Positions 26,001 through 39,019 are shown, counted from the stretch's first letter. The stretch: DNA of 64,000 bases from Prunella strophiata (GCA_036583965.1 JAZBQD010000014.1:42940990-43004989), one strand, 5' to 3'. Numbers and translations are program-made. Notes: generated from the sequence alone by a model not told the origin.

Positions 26001-28014
26001 GTAGAACAGAGATGTGTAGTTTGTGAAAAAACTGACACTTCCTCAAGCTTCTCCCCTCATATGAGTTTTTCAATGTCCTCAGGAAAAGAAATAGAAGCCT
26101 AAAAGATTTCCATATTGAGGTCCCAGTTATGGGTACTAGACTAGAAAGCAGTTCAGACTGTTTTGAGTTAGCAAAGCACTTCAGAATGTTAACACTGACA
26201 ACAATGAATGTGCTCGGAGGAGGAATATTTCCATTTTGGGAAGACTCAGAATGACTCTGCATTAGCAGCTAAGCTCAGGAGTAAAGTTGTGATTGTGCTC
26301 GCTGACTCTCCTCCAGTTCAGACCTTGAGAGGTCCTCCAACTCAGGGTCTCTGCATGTACCCCAGCCACTATCCTTCACTCACTCTATTAGGACCAAACA
26401 AGAGCTAAACTGATGCAAACCCCTGAAATGCACCAACAGTGGGCACTGGGTCCTCAGCACCAACTCCACAAACAAGGTCTTGCTGGGTTGCACGACTCAG
26501 TCATGCAGAGATAAATGACTGAGTTAGGTACTGAATCATCTTTAGGGTGTTCAACTCCCAAGCCTCTGCCTGTTTCAGAAGGTGCTTGGGGCAAGCCTGG
26601 CCACCTAACTCAGGCTTCTCAAACTTAACACTGGAAGAAGACAATGAAAATACTCCTCTCTTCTTCCATCTATGTCTGTGATTACAAATGAGACTCCCAC
26701 ATGACTGAGAAGTCCTCTCTCCGTTAATTAACTAGATGAGTTGACCATGGTGAGTGGTTACACTGCATCTTTAAACTTCTTACAAATTCTTGATATAAGC
26801 AGTCTCTATGACTGGCCATTAATTTAAATACTCATGCAAAATCTAGGAATAATTGATGCTTTTCTCTCTTTCATGAAGGCTTATAATGACCTTAAAAGTG
26901 TTAACTCAATATGAGGTCAAGGAATTATTTTAGCTGTGAAATCAGTTGCTTAATAACAGTTTCCTCAGAGTCAAGTAATCATGCAGGCTGTAAGGCTCAA
27001 GTAATTATTTCATTTTTCTGTCTACATATTAATGTATTTAACTATTACTCTGCACAAATAGAGAAATGAGTTAACGAGAGATTTTCAGTACTTGGGTTTA
27101 CAGTGTCCAAAACATGCAGAGAAGCATGTATCTGCAAAATTAAACAGCTATTTCTGTAACTACTTAAGAAATCAAATGCTGTTTTAATGTCATACATCAG
27201 TATATCACCTCTTATATAGTGCAAGCAGGATCTCACGCTGTTTTATCATTACTTATTAATGGCTTGTCTTTGATTATATTGCAAGTCAATTAAACAAGTT
27301 TATAGGTTGCAGTAGGCAAAAGTGAATAAATTTGGGTTTAGCCATAATTTTTAATTGATAAAAAATCAGTATGATTATAAAATCAAATTTTCCTGATAAA
27401 ATATTAAATATTTCATAAACAAAATATTAGATTTTGACATCACTGGGATGCTGTCTCTCTTTTTTAGTGTCAGAAATACTTATCAATTGAAATAGGGCAA
27501 TGCAGGGGTAAAATGTTTTGAAAAACTGCAAAACTGACAGAGTGTGTTCCTGCCTCATAATAAACAATTGTTGAATGATATTTATTAAAATTGGCTCTCA
27601 AGTGACAGCTAATAAATGCATAGTTCTATTATGCATGCTAAATTCAGCATTCTGAAAACTTAAAAGCAAATAGATCAAAACCAACAGAGATAAAAAAGTC
27701 ACAAAGACAAAATACAGCAACACCAGAAAGTGACAGGGAAATAATTCAGTCTTAAAAATGACTTATTATTTGGTAACTTGTAACAACAATTTTATAGAAC
27801 TGAATTAGAGGCAAATCAGAGTCTTTCTGATGTTTTAGATATGCAATTTCTCTAGTGCATATAGTTTGATCATACAGCAGAGAAATTCACATTACGAAGT
27901 CCCCTTCAAAAAAGCAAAAACTCTAGTTTCCCTCTGTTTCTGATTCCAAGTTATGAATAGTCATGGATAATAAATGAAGGGGGAAAAAAAAGTGCAATAG
28001 AATTTAACTATTAA

Positions 28015-28020
28015 TTTATT
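28015..28020 (-). terminator. Candidate distal poly(A) signal AATAAA for TMEM117
   Basis: I found no closer canonical AATAAA on the minus strand downstream of the TMEM117 stop; this one is about 1.0 kb away. If used, the 3'UTR would span about 28000-29019. Support is positional only. Confidence 0.3.
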
Positions 28021-29019
28021 TTAATTAAAAACCTTCAAAATTTCTTCAGTATTTGGAGAAATTAGACTAGAGGCAGTATTTTCCTATGCATCTTTCACAT
28101 ATACCCAGACCACACCTGCACTGAATTGCAAAAATTTAATGGGCTGGATTTAATGGGCTTTGTGTCCTTTACTGTAATCACTTCATTGGCTCTTTGATGC
28201 TGCATGGGGTTGGTGTGATGATGGAAGGAGTTGCTTCAACCATGTATTTTCACCTCTGTTTCTAAAAGGTGAAGGGCAAAACTTTAAATCAAGGAGCAGT
28301 TTATCTTTAATTAAGAAAAACATAATTAAGCATTATCACATAATTGCTATTACTGATGGAGAAACTCATATTTTCACAACTAGTGACCCATGCTGTATTA
28401 TGCCTCTGCTGTTTACTGCATAATAAATCTGTATTTGTGTTTGGCAGCTAGCCAGCAAAATTAAAAGGTAATCAACATGCTTCTCTGCAGTCTGGTCATC
28501 AAAATCTCTGACTTCACAGACTGAGTAAATAACAAAGTCAAGTTGTGGTATCCTAACAGAAAACCTTCTTTAGGAATAACTGTATTTATCTTCTCTGTCA
28601 AAACATCAAATGACACTTGAAACAACTATATACAAAAAGCTTTGCAAAACAGGATAAGAAGAACTGTGCTATACACCTGGTGTTGAGTTAAAAAAACAGT
28701 TTAATGTCTCAAGGCACCACCACGGTAGAATTTATACCTGCAAGTAATCATCTAATACACTATTATACAGTTAAGGTAATGTATTAATAAATAGCTTGTG
28801 CAATTTTGGGAAGCAATCTATAAAGGAATGTTAGATATACAATAGGCACGTACTATAATACAAATAAAAACCAAAATTCCTAGAAAAAGCATGCTGAGCA
28901 CCTCTTGGTATAGGTTGAGTTTCTTATTCTAAACACTATGTAAATCTTAACTTACAAAAGATAAAACTGAAATATTAGAGTAACTGCTTATTTAAACTGA
29001 TTTTCCTGGGTATTTTCCT
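28021..29019 (-). other. TMEM117: Probable TMEM117 3'UTR and flank
   Basis: About 1 kb directly after the TMEM117 stop, with no open frame of note and two candidate poly(A) hexamers (28700-28705 and 28015-28020). A 12-base direct repeat (ATTTAATGGGCT) occurs at 28134-28145 and 28148-28159. The transcript end is not decided by the sequence alone. Confidence 0.45.
28700..28705 (-). terminator. Candidate proximal poly(A) signal ATTAAA for TMEM117
   Basis: On the minus strand this reads ATTAAA, the commonest variant poly(A) hexamer, about 315 bases after the stop codon. It would give a short 3'UTR. The hexamer is common in AT-rich DNA, so position after the stop is the main support. Confidence 0.3.
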
Positions 29020-29657
29020 CTATGTCACAGGATTATTCTTAGGGACAGAGGACTCTGGTACTGGCTGTAAAGGGCTGTCTTGTTCATTCAGTTGTGCGTT
29101 CAAGTTTTCAGAAGTTAAAAGAGAAGAATTAAAAACTATTTCACTTAAGTCTGATTTTATGGATACCAGATGTGGTTCTTGAAAATTCAATGGTTCTTCT
29201 AACACCTGTGTGTTTTCTCGTGTCATTCCCATATCTGATGGTGACTTTCGTTTCATTCTTGTGTACGATTTGTCTAAATTCTCCATGCCTTGGTCAGTTT
29301 TCTGAAATCGCCCAAAGAACCAGATGAAGAAACCAAACAAAGCAAAAGCCAGCAAACTTGGAATAAAAGCCAGGCATTTGACATCAAGGCTAGAGCCTGT
29401 GAACCTGCTGTGCAAGAACATGTCCCCTTCGGCATAGGTCCGGTTCGTCAGTGGGTTGGTGTTATTGGATCTCCACTCCCAAGATAACTTAGTTCTGTTA
29501 AGGTCTCTCAAGCTCTCTGAGTCCTTCACTGTGTAGATCTTCTGTCCAGGACCAATATATTGACCATATTCATGAGGTTTGTAAAATATTTGGTTCTTCC
29601 ACATATTCAGATCCAAGATTAAAACAAGGAAGATAATTCCATAGTTAAACCATTTGC
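29020..29657 (-). CDS. TMEM117: TMEM117 terminal coding exon (C-terminal 211 residues and stop)
   Basis: This is the last coding exon of transmembrane protein 117, a multi-pass membrane protein reported to influence mitochondrial and oxidative responses during ER stress. Translated in the spliced frame, it begins by completing a split Gly codon, then reads KWFNYGIIFLVLILDLNMW, a hydrophobic membrane segment. Next come a polar loop with NRT and NNT sequons that may be glycosylated, and a second strong membrane segment starting CLAFIPSLLAF and ending FIWFFGRF. A basic patch (TRMKRKSP) and a polar tail of about 75 residues follow. The stop is TAG at 29020-29022. The acceptor is a TTTTCCAAACAG-type site ending at 29658. 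The Met codon at 29727 lies in intron sequence and is not a start. The membrane part matches my memory of vertebrate TMEM117 almost residue for residue. The tail is more diverged and appears a few residues shorter after KSPS. Confidence 0.96.
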
Positions 29658-30330
29658 CTGTTTGGAAAAAGAAAGTTCTGTCATCTGATATGTCCATTTT
29701 AGAAGCAGTACAAATGCCATTACACATAAAAGATACTCAGAGAAAAAAAAGTTCTTTAATATTAATCTGTAAAGCAAAGTTGTAAATAAATTTCCACCAC
29801 AGTCAGATTTATGCTGAATATCCCTTTGTATTTCACAATTAGGTCTGGACACAAACCAATTTTGTAACACAAGCACGGGAGTATAACTATTCAATTGACA
29901 TTACAGTTTGTAAGTGACCAGTTTATTAGATCACTAGGTGATGTGTTATAGATCAGTAAACCTAAAAAAAAAGCATTAATTCCAGGGCTTTAAAAATATT
30001 CCCATTGAAATTTTCCATAAAAAAGGCCATATTTGACAGAACCATTTATACTCTAGAAATTAAGGCAGTGACTGAAGTTTTTGAGGCTGGTAATTATATG
30101 AATTTTGAGAGTATATACTTATGTTGTTTGATATACCAACCATGGAGTGCAGATATAGTCAGGTACAGGCAATCAGACAAATCATGATTTATAGACTCAC
30201 AGTGAGATTATTGAGAAATAGCAAGGGCTGATTGTAGACTTCAGAGTCTAGCCAGCTTAGCTTTTTTTATAATCTGTGTCTATGAATACACATAACAAAT
30301 TATACTATTTTCACAGTCAAAGAATATCTT

Positions 30331-30384
30331 ACCTTCTAGTTGGATATATATTAACATCTCACCTTCTAGTTGGATATATATTAA
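30331..30384. repeat. 30-bp tandem duplication (two copies)
   Basis: The unit starting ACCTTCTAGTTGGATATATA occurs at 30331 and again at 30361. The first 24 bases of the two copies are identical. Perfect identity suggests a recent duplication. It lies in the last TMEM117 intron. Confidence 0.95.
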
Positions 30385-32575
30385 GTGATGACTGCCATCA
30401 CCCAAGAACCTGGCAAATCTACATGTCAGCATTAAGTGAAAACACATACATGGAGGAATGTTCCTGCTGGTGATGAATGATCTTGGTCTGGAATCATATT
30501 TAAGTATGCTTCAAGTGGTGAAAGGCCTGAGAGCCTTTTAATTTCAAAATTATAATAATTTGGAGGCAGAGAGTTTACATTTTCCATTTTCAGGGGAGGC
30601 TCCTACCTTCCCTAGCAGACACCTGCCTTTTCAAACCAAGACATTGTGTCATTCAGCCATGCACTACCTGAAAAGTGACCTGGTTAAAAACTTTATGACT
30701 TTTATAGCACTGACATTGTACATGCTGCACATAATATTTAGATAGTTGGAAATCTGATTTGGTGTATTTGGAAATGTGGTACAATACTGCAATTTGATGC
30801 AACAAAGATCCTCCAAAAGAAAAACTGGACCCAAGAGTGTTAGTGTCCTTGTCAGGCTGTGATGCAAAATGTGAAATGCTTTTATAGGCACTGTAGACTG
30901 CAACCAGTATTTGGGGGTGAAAATTCACTCCTATTTTCTGTTGAAAGCATGTCTGTTGAAGAGGATAGTATCCTCCTGGCTAGAACACTCACCAGAAGGG
31001 AAACCTTGACTCTACAAATAACTTCCACTTGTGGCAGCTTGGACCTGCATCATAAAACCATGCTCTGCACCCCAGCCTGTACAGAACTCTGCTTAGAAAC
31101 AGCCTCCCCTCCCTGCTGAAGCTCAACAACTGTGCACTGCATATGAATGCCAAGGGTCTTCTTATTTTGAAAAAAGAATGCATTTTTATTTTTCCCTTTT
31201 CCAGAAATTCACACGTTTTCACCATCGAAACAAGATTTTTGGGCAATCCTCCATACAACATTTGGAATATATCCCAATATTCCAAACCAGCTGCTGATTC
31301 TGGAGCAGTTTTATTTTCGTATGCCCCCTCTGGAACAGACCATTCATTTCCCAACAAAAGGATCTCATGTAGAAGCTAGTCCTCAGGAACCTCACTGAGG
31401 TCAGGAGGTAAAGTGAAAATTCCACTTAATAAGGCTAGACGGAATCAGCCTCATGCTGTGCAACCACAGCCAGAGGCTAGTGTAGGAAATGTTGGCTTTA
31501 GACTTCTAGCTCAACTGCAATTTGTGTCTAAAACTACTCAGACACTGCTGTAAAACATTTGAAATGTTCTTCCTATCTTCTGTCACATTAGTGTTATTAG
31601 CTAGATACATTCACACAGACAGACCACTCACAGCTGATCTAAGATGTTAATCCTCTGAGGCTTTTTCATGTCTGTGTGCATGGACAGCTTTGGTTTTACC
31701 TCTAACCTTTCTATTTTTGCCCACAGACTCCTTTAGGCTACTCTGTGTAAACTTAGGCTGAGTCTAGACACACTGTTGGTTTAACTCCACAAGCCAGCCA
31801 TGCTGGTAACTCCCCAGCTATGAAGGTGATGATTTCTCCTTTGGGTGGAAGGGTGCTTGGGTCAGATGAGCCCTCACAAACATGTTATAAACAGCCAGAG
31901 AAATCTCCCATCTCTTCTGATAGCTAAATCATAACATTTTCAGTTTGAAAATTACCTGCATACTTGACTGTAGATGCTCTTGGATTTCCAGTGCTGCCAT
32001 TAAAGGGTACGAGGCAGGCCCCCCTAGTGTCTTTTAACCACGAAAGAAGCTGAAGTAACAAAATTTACTTTTAAGTTTTACAAATTTCCCTGGGTATTAT
32101 AGAAACTAGGATAGACTATGTATTTTCATAAATATCAGCCTAAAAAGGAAAACACACACTTTGCAATGAACCATATGTCAAGGGAAATCCAGATGAGCTA
32201 AGCAGATGCAGGAATTAAAATTTTTTTCAATGTTCATAAAAAAAGTGGCTATCAAAACAGAATGAAAATATTTAATACTCAGTAAGGAGTATTGCAAGGA
32301 GTTCCTAGCTGCAAAGAATGAGAGTAAAATGAGGTACTCAGTTACCAGTAAAAATAAGATAGCTTTTCACAATAAATTCAAAATTACACTGAAGAATATC
32401 AGCTAGAGTCAGGAGATGTTAATTCGCTATTACTGCCAACAACATTCAGAAATCACAAATCAGGACTAAGAAAGCATGCTATTAGTTTAAAGTAGCATGG
32501 GTTAAAATAATATACCTTGTAGAGTTGTATTTGTCTGCCTTTTTGGACACTGAATTATGCAGAAGCAAATTTTAC

Positions 32576-32591
32576 TTTTTTTTTTTTTTTT
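32576..32591. repeat. Poly(T) run of 16
   Basis: Sixteen T bases in the last TMEM117 intron, with no recognised element attached. Confidence 0.95.
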
Positions 32592-33325
32592 CTCTGCAAT
32601 CATGATCTTTATTTTATGAAACCTGAAATTCTCATTTACTCACTGTACTCAGGAGATAAGTCTTTAAGACAAAATAATAAAAAAAGAAAAATAAAAGGAG
32701 CAACTGTCTTAAGACTTGTGACAAAATCAGGAGAGCTGGCAACACATAGCATGTAACTGAAATTCTTCATCTGTACAGAACTTGCTCAAAGCCATCAAGG
32801 ACAAACCAACAGAATGGTGGCTTGAAATCCTTGACTCCTCAGAATGTTGCTTTCCTTATGTCCAATGTTGCTCCCTTGTGGGACCATTGCTTATTTGAAA
32901 AAACAATATTGAATAGGGCTTTTATTTATATCAATCAACAGTGACTAAAACAGACTGTGTAAGAACTAATAAAGAATAAACTTTGCCAGCAAAAGGATGG
33001 CAAATATTATTTCAGCCATGCCTTCTTTCTCCTTGCTACTTGGGAGAAGATGGTTTTCAGTTTCTAAAAATTAGAGCGAAGGTCATAGACTTACAGCCTG
33101 GATTTATCTATGTAGCGAGCACTAAAAGAAAAGTTTTTCAAGCCTGCTTGTTACTTAAAAGAAGTCCTGTGGTTAAATTTAACAGTCTGGATTCCATGTA
33201 TTAAACAGGGCTTAAAGAAAGCTGGCTCCCTGTTGTTGTCATTGTCCTACCCCCATGTCACCTGCTGCAGTTGCATCCATGTGCATAATTTTAGATTTTA
33301 TTATATTAATCTTGATTTTATATAA

Positions 33326-33356
<31 letters not shown>
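33326..33356. repeat. (TACA)n/(TA)9 compound microsatellite
   Basis: Three TACA-like units run into nine TA units, followed by a T-rich tract. It is intronic. Confidence 0.95.
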
Positions 33357-35606
33357 ATTTTTTTTTCTTTTGAAATATTCTACACCTTTGATTTGAGTAG
33401 AATATTCAAGTATCTGCACATCCAGACAGCCACTAGAGCATGAAAATTATCCAACATGATGCCCTAACCTAAGACAAGAACTGATGGCAAGAACAGATGG
33501 TTCAAGCAAAACCTACCCAAAGGGAGGTTCTTGTGCCATGTGTTATGGCTGTTTATTAGATCTCCTAAAGGGTGGTGTAGCACTGAGATAAAACAGGCTC
33601 TCAGTAGACAGGATACGTGATGTGCAGCCAAATTGATTGATTTGTCTAGCGAATCTAATAAATGGATCTTGTTAATGCTGAGCAGGGAAAAATTTTCCTC
33701 AGCCTTCATTCATTATCTCATCCTCATTAAAAGAATGCCTTCTCACTAGAATATCAGAAAGGACTCCAGTTCTCTCTGCAGAAGACTAAAATGCATAAAT
33801 ATTGGTTTTATTTGGTTGGCCTGTTTTCAAACAGCAGCATTGCTAGTGATTGCCTTTCTGATCACTAATTTACGTTCTCTGCTCTTGTTTATTCTTTGAT
33901 TATCCCTGATTATCATCTATGTCCCTATCTCTTCTACAATGCAAAACTCTTCTTTGCTCTTCAATTCCTCTTCTATCACCCATTAATTATATGCCAAGTT
34001 TCTGTATCTGGTGACACAGCCCAACCTACCATGTCTCAGCCATTTTTCCTACTCCTCTGCATCCATTCCACTACTTTTCCTTATACAATGGAATAACTGT
34101 ATGGCACCTTGGAACCTTGTGGGACTGAGCCACTCCAAATTCATTCCCTAGTCTTGGGAAAAAGGAAAAAAAAATCAAACTTTTTTGCTATCTCTGAATT
34201 CCATACCTGTAATTCACATAAAATATCTGATGCTTAAAGTAATTTTTTCCCTCTGCTCCTTTCTCTTTTTGCTCACTTGGGAGAGAAAAATGTGTTCATC
34301 ATGTACACGTAACATCTTTCACCCTACACCTTCTAGTCACTGACTGGCCATCATTTACTTTATCCTGTCCCATAAACCACTAATGGCTTCAATGGTCTTC
34401 CTCAGATGTGTGTCAGCTCTTCTTTCTCCTTGTTGGCTGGCTGTTCTCTGTCAACATTCAAGCAGGTCACCTACCTTCAATTTTGAAAAACTTTCTATCC
34501 CTCCATCTGTAATTGCTGCTGGCCCATTTGCCTTCCCTCAGTCAGTAGCCAACAGGTAACTTCTGCACTATTTTTATCTTCTTTTCTGGTTTTTAATCTC
34601 ATTTCTTCATTCTCTGCTGAAAACACCTTTTCTGAGGCCTCATTCAGTCTGCCTCAGCTCAGTGCTGGTGTGTCATTCTTTCCTTGACACATTTTCTTCC
34701 CCTGGCTTCAGCTGTGGCTTCAGCTGTCTGCTGAGCTTGTGACTCACTTGCTAACTCTTGGCCTTATCTTTGAATCATCTCTGAATGCTCCTTTTGTCCC
34801 TGGTCTGCAGGAGTTTCTTTCAGCTTGTCCTTGGTTGCCCTCATCTATCTTATTTCTGTGTGGTGTCATGTGCTGGGCTTTTTATATTAGCAGTTAAAGA
34901 CCCCTGCCAATTCACACCTGCATTCTTCTGTTATCCATTATTATCCATCTCTCCTCAATGTAGAGAGAGGAGCTATACTCCTTTTGTATAGCTTGAAGGT
35001 AAAACCAAAATATTTATCCCTATTTAACCTCCTTCTCTTTTTCATTCCCTACTGTTATTAAAATACTGACTCACAGTATGCAAGGATCAGGTACTTTTTA
35101 TCTATATGTATCATCCATTTCAATAACTGCAATTCTATTTTATTTGAGGTTATTTAACTGTCTGCTTCTCGTTAGATGACTGATGGAAGTATGGTTATGA
35201 GTGGCCTTTGCCAGATGAGAATGACCAAAGTTATGAAAAGATATTAGCATACATCATAGCAAAGGCATCTGAAAGCATAAGAGATTTGAAGATGAAATAA
35301 GCTGCTAATTTCCCTGAGAGAGTAATTTTAGATAAAATATGTCTGAAGTTACATTATGTATTACTTAATGTCACAAGAAGTTGCTGAAATCCATGAGAAA
35401 CAGCAGGCCTCTCTGATTTGTAAGATGCAGGTTCCTCATTTCCTTGAGATGGTTATATATGGAGAATATGGATATGGACAGATAAAGTGATAGAAAAAGT
35501 CTGGGACAAACACAAAAAAATACACATTTAAGACCATGGTAGCATACATTTATTACATAGAAGCAGTTCACTGTGTGACTGTGACACAATCTGTATGATT
35601 ACCTAC

Positions 35607-35736
35607 CTGTTATATGTATGTGATATTCCTCTTTCAGTATCTTTTGGAAATAAGGTACTTTAAATTGCATGTGTGCTGAGGGCAAGCCTGGAAGATTCAC
35701 TTCAACATCACCCATAAAATGTGGAAACTCCCAGTC
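35607..35736 (-). CDS. TMEM117: TMEM117 penultimate coding exon (43 codons plus 1 nt)
   Basis: A 130-nt internal exon too short to show as a long open frame. On the minus strand it reads DWEFPHFMGDVEVNLPGL, then SAHMQFKVPYFQKILKEEYH, and ends HIT plus the first base of a Gly codon. This matches the hydrophilic TMEM117 loop between two membrane segments. The acceptor is a T-rich tract ending AACAG just above 35736. The donor is ACAG|GTAGGT at 35607/35606, a strong consensus. The exon starts in phase 0, directly after the Gln codon that closes the exon at 61672. It ends with one base that joins GC at 29657-29656 to make Gly. It was found by searching the intron for the loop expected between the flanking exons, and all three phases agree. 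Confidence 0.96.
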
Positions 35737-36867
35737 CTGTTAAAAAAGAAAAATAAGAGCCTAAAAGTAAGATTTTACAGTATATTTTTGCCTTTAAAAT
35801 GGTTTAAGTTAATAAAACAGAAATGTTCTATATTTAAGCCTCCATTATTGGATTTTCTTACTTTAAATTTGACTGACCCACTTGAAATAGAATACCTTAT
35901 TTGTATTAGATATTACAATATATTTTTTACCTCAGCTCCATGTAATTATGTGTATAAAAGTTCACTTCAGAATGACAGTACTGAATCCACCTTACCAGCT
36001 GATAGTACAAAACAGAATAAGAATGCTCATTTAAAACCTGGAAACACTAAGAATATCTATATAAAAATCTTGCTATGCTACTTACTCTTAGTAACTTGTA
36101 ATTTGGCAAACAGTTTACAGGTACAAAATTGGCAAAGAAGACCTGAGCCTTTCAAACAATGCATATATCTGTATTCTATTTGTTCAGCTCACAGGGTGTT
36201 TTCTGTATTTTGCCTTCATACATTTCAATAAACAATCACTGCAAGTGCAGGCCCTTCAGCATAATCTGCCTGAATCAACCCAAGCACAGTTTTCTCCACT
36301 GCCACATTTCAGCTGACAAGGTAATGTTGGAAATGTGGAAGCTCTTACCTAGCATTATGCAAATTTTGGTAGTGTGTGGTACCCCAGCTGAGGAAGAGCT
36401 GCATTTAAAGGAATTTTTCACTTGGTTATCTGTACCCACCATCAGTCACTTGAAAATGGGTATGATAGCATGGCTCATTAGAGCCCAAACTGAAAGCAAT
36501 AGTGCAAGAATCAGGATGATTACTGCCAGTGTCATTACTCTGTGCACTGCAGATTGTTGATGATCTCCTGTTACAAACACACTGCCCCTCTTCCCATGCA
36601 CACTCCTGGATTTGTATCCAACAAGCCAGTGCCACAAGCCCCTGAATTACTAAAAATAAAATAAAGGAATCCAAAATGTGAAGAATTCTGTGAGTGACTT
36701 GAGATTCCTTCGCATGACAATCCAGCACAGCCATCTTCCCATGAGAACCAATTCCATTATTTATTTTTGGTTTCGTAAGGATAGAAAGTTTCTTTACAGA
36801 GTAATAATAATAAAAAAAATCTTCAAAACTAAGAATCATCTATTGAATTGGGAGGAGATGTTGACTC

Positions 36868-37698
36868 CCTCAAAGCAGAGAGGTCCTGCAGAGAGACTTC
36901 AGCAAATCAGAGGGCTGGGCAACCACCAACTGTATGAAGTCTAACAAAGACAAGTGTAAAATTCTGTACCTGGGATGGGGCAACCCTGGATGAACAGACT
37001 GGGGAGTGCAATACTGGAAAGCAGTGTTGGAGAAAGGGACCTGATCAAGGGAAAATTGAATTTGAGTCAGCAGTGCCCTGGCAGCCAGGAGGGCCAACCC
37101 TGTCCTGGGGAGCATCAGCCACAGCATGCACCAGCCAGGCAAGGAGAGGGGATTGTCCTGCTCTGCTCTGCACTGGGGCAGCCTCACCTCGAGTGCTGGG
37201 GGCTGGTTTGGGTGCCATAATATAAGAACAGATATAAAGCTATTAGAAAGTGTCCAAAGGAGGGCAACAAAGATGTTGAAGGGCCTTGAGGGGAAGCCAA
37301 GTGAGGAGTGACTGAGGTCATTTGGTGTGTTCAGCCTGGAGAAGAGGAGACTGAGGGGAGACCTCACTTGCAGTCTGCAACTTCCTCATGAGGGGAAGAG
37401 GAGGGGCAGGCACTGATCTCTGCTCTGTGGTCACCAGTGACAGAACCCAAGGGAATGACCTGAGACTGTGTTAGAGGAGATTTATGTTATATACCTCAAA
37501 AGGTTTCTCCCCAAAGGGAGGCTGAGCACTGGAAGAGGCTCCCCAGGGAACAGGTCACAGCACCAGCCTGACAGAGAACAAGGAGTGTTTGGACAATGCT
37601 GTCAGGCACATGGTGTGATTCTTGGGGTTGTACAGTGCAGAGCCAGAAGTAGTCCTTCTGGATCCCTTTCAACTGAGCATATTCTATGATTATATGAC
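36868..37698 (+). mobile_element. CR1 LINE fragment, 3' part (about 830 bp)
   Basis: Strong resemblance to the avian CR1 3' region. It begins in the decayed C-terminal part of ORF2, with the typical run from the TGTAAAATTCTGTACCTGGG region through the GGACCTGATCAAGG segment. It continues through the conserved GGAGAAGAGGAGACTGAGGG motif and ends near TTCTATGATTATATGACC, the typical CR1 3' terminus. Frames are broken throughout, so it is an inactive 5'-truncated copy. It lies in the large TMEM117 intron, antisense to the gene. A 165-codon frame on the opposite strand (36870-37367) is an artefact of this repeat. Confidence 0.93.
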
Positions 37699-39018
37699 CT
37701 CTGAAAGATTAATCACTATATATAATAAACTTCCAAGATTGCTAAGCTCTCCAATGTTTTCTACAATGAAAGGGAAATGAAGAGTTTTATGATCTGGAAA
37801 TAGCACAGCCTGATCACTAACAGTTGATTTGTGGAAACTATTTGTTATATTGGGTTAAATGGATTAACAGGAGTGCAAGCAAGGAGAAAATCTGGCACCC
37901 TTTACCTAGTTTTTCATGTTCGCAGAAATGCAAAAAGTGCCACTTTACAGATGTAGAAGATAAGAGAAATAAGGATGCTCTCCTTTTGCCTTATCACTAA
38001 TGCAACATATGCACTCCTGGTAATACCTGCCCAGCTGCAGTCTCTTACCCTGCATCTGTAAACATCCCCTTGCAGGGGGTAGGCATTCAAAAAATGCCCA
38101 GAGATAAAAATTTTATGTGTGCACCTTTCAGTTCACCTTTTCTAATATACATCTCAGGACTGGTGTCTCTTGTCAACTCATACATACTCTTCCCCAGGAA
38201 TAAATAGGAAGAAATACATTACATATTCCTGAAAATAAATGAATGGAGAACTGTGGACTCTGCATTAGTTATAAGCAAACATGGGTCTATAAACCTTGCC
38301 TCTTGTCCCTGCCTTGCCCAAAGGCTCCTACTGTGCCTCTTGCTGATTTACAGATTAAATTCCACCATGCAGAATTTTGTACTGTTCTGTGTCTCTGCAT
38401 CTGAGTTTTTTATTAAAAAGAGCTTTTTCTCACCTGGATGAGTATTACCTGATACTAACAATTTCTACATATATGCCCCATACTGTATGAAGCATGCCTG
38501 AATTGTATCGTGGCCCTTATTACACTGAAGCACTGTAACATGGTGTGGCCATAACTAGAGAGATGGGTGCAGGCTGGTGCTACAGACCTCACAGCTATAA
38601 AAAACTCACTGGCTGTGCTCAGCTAAAGAAATGCAGATCTGGGCTGGGCAAAACTATTTTTAGGGGTGACAAGAAGAAGTATCTCACATAAGACACTATC
38701 TGTAAAACCTATCTGTAATGTGGAGCTTCAGATCAAGGAGGAAACAGCAAGGTCTTAACATGTTATCAAATATAAAAACAGCCCCAAGCAGCTTCTAGCA
38801 TAAGAAAAAAATGACCATCTTGATGAAGATCATACCCTTCCCAGCAAAGGTCTCCAGATGCCAATGACATGCCATCATGCTCCCACTGAACCCCATCAGA
38901 CTGAAACTGCCCATTTCAAGAACCACAGGAACAGAGGGAGGGTGGATGAAACATCAGGAAAAGCAATAGAAACTAAGAAGTGTGTGCATAAGAATTTAGA
39001 TATTATTATTGTTATCAT

Positions 39019-39019
<1 letters not shown>

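Larger units (their letters stand above)
18871..28014. other. Intergenic DNA downstream of TMEM117, no gene recognised
   Basis: Single-copy-looking AT-rich DNA. Small features are an imperfect hairpin at 20165-20198, a T16 run at 23001-23016 and an A13 run at 25906-25918. The segment from about 26740 to 28014 is especially AT-rich and free of recognised repeats. Open frames are short (at most 128 codons) and unrecognised. Confidence 0.65.
29658..35606 (-). other. TMEM117: TMEM117 last intron (5.9 kb)
   Basis: A GT-AG intron between the 130-nt exon and the terminal exon, with donor GTAGGT at 35606 and acceptor CAG at 29660-29658. Its notable contents are a 30-bp tandem duplication at 30331-30384, a poly(T) run at 32576-32591 and a (TACA)n/(TA)n tract at 33326-33356. 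The rest is AT-rich with no recognisable repeat or coding exon. Part of 33850-34800 is rich in C and T on the plus strand, without a clear repeat family. Confidence 0.9.

Noticed and set aside
1..28000. 3' end of NELL2, expected neighbour by vertebrate gene order
   Set aside because: No cysteine-rich VWC or EGF exon is recognisable on the plus strand. The gene probably ends to the left of the window.
29658..29894. In-frame Met codons upstream of the terminal TMEM117 exon, suggesting a separate 235-codon gene
   Set aside because: The sequence before 29657 is intron with a good acceptor site, and the known protein continues into the exon at 35607.
35719..36231. 170-codon open frame on the plus strand, overlapping the TMEM117 exon
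   Set aside because: Lys/Asn/Ile-rich translation of AT-rich DNA that overlaps a real exon on the other strand. No family resemblance.
36870..37367. 165-codon open frame on the minus strand
   Set aside because: It is the antisense of a CR1 fragment.
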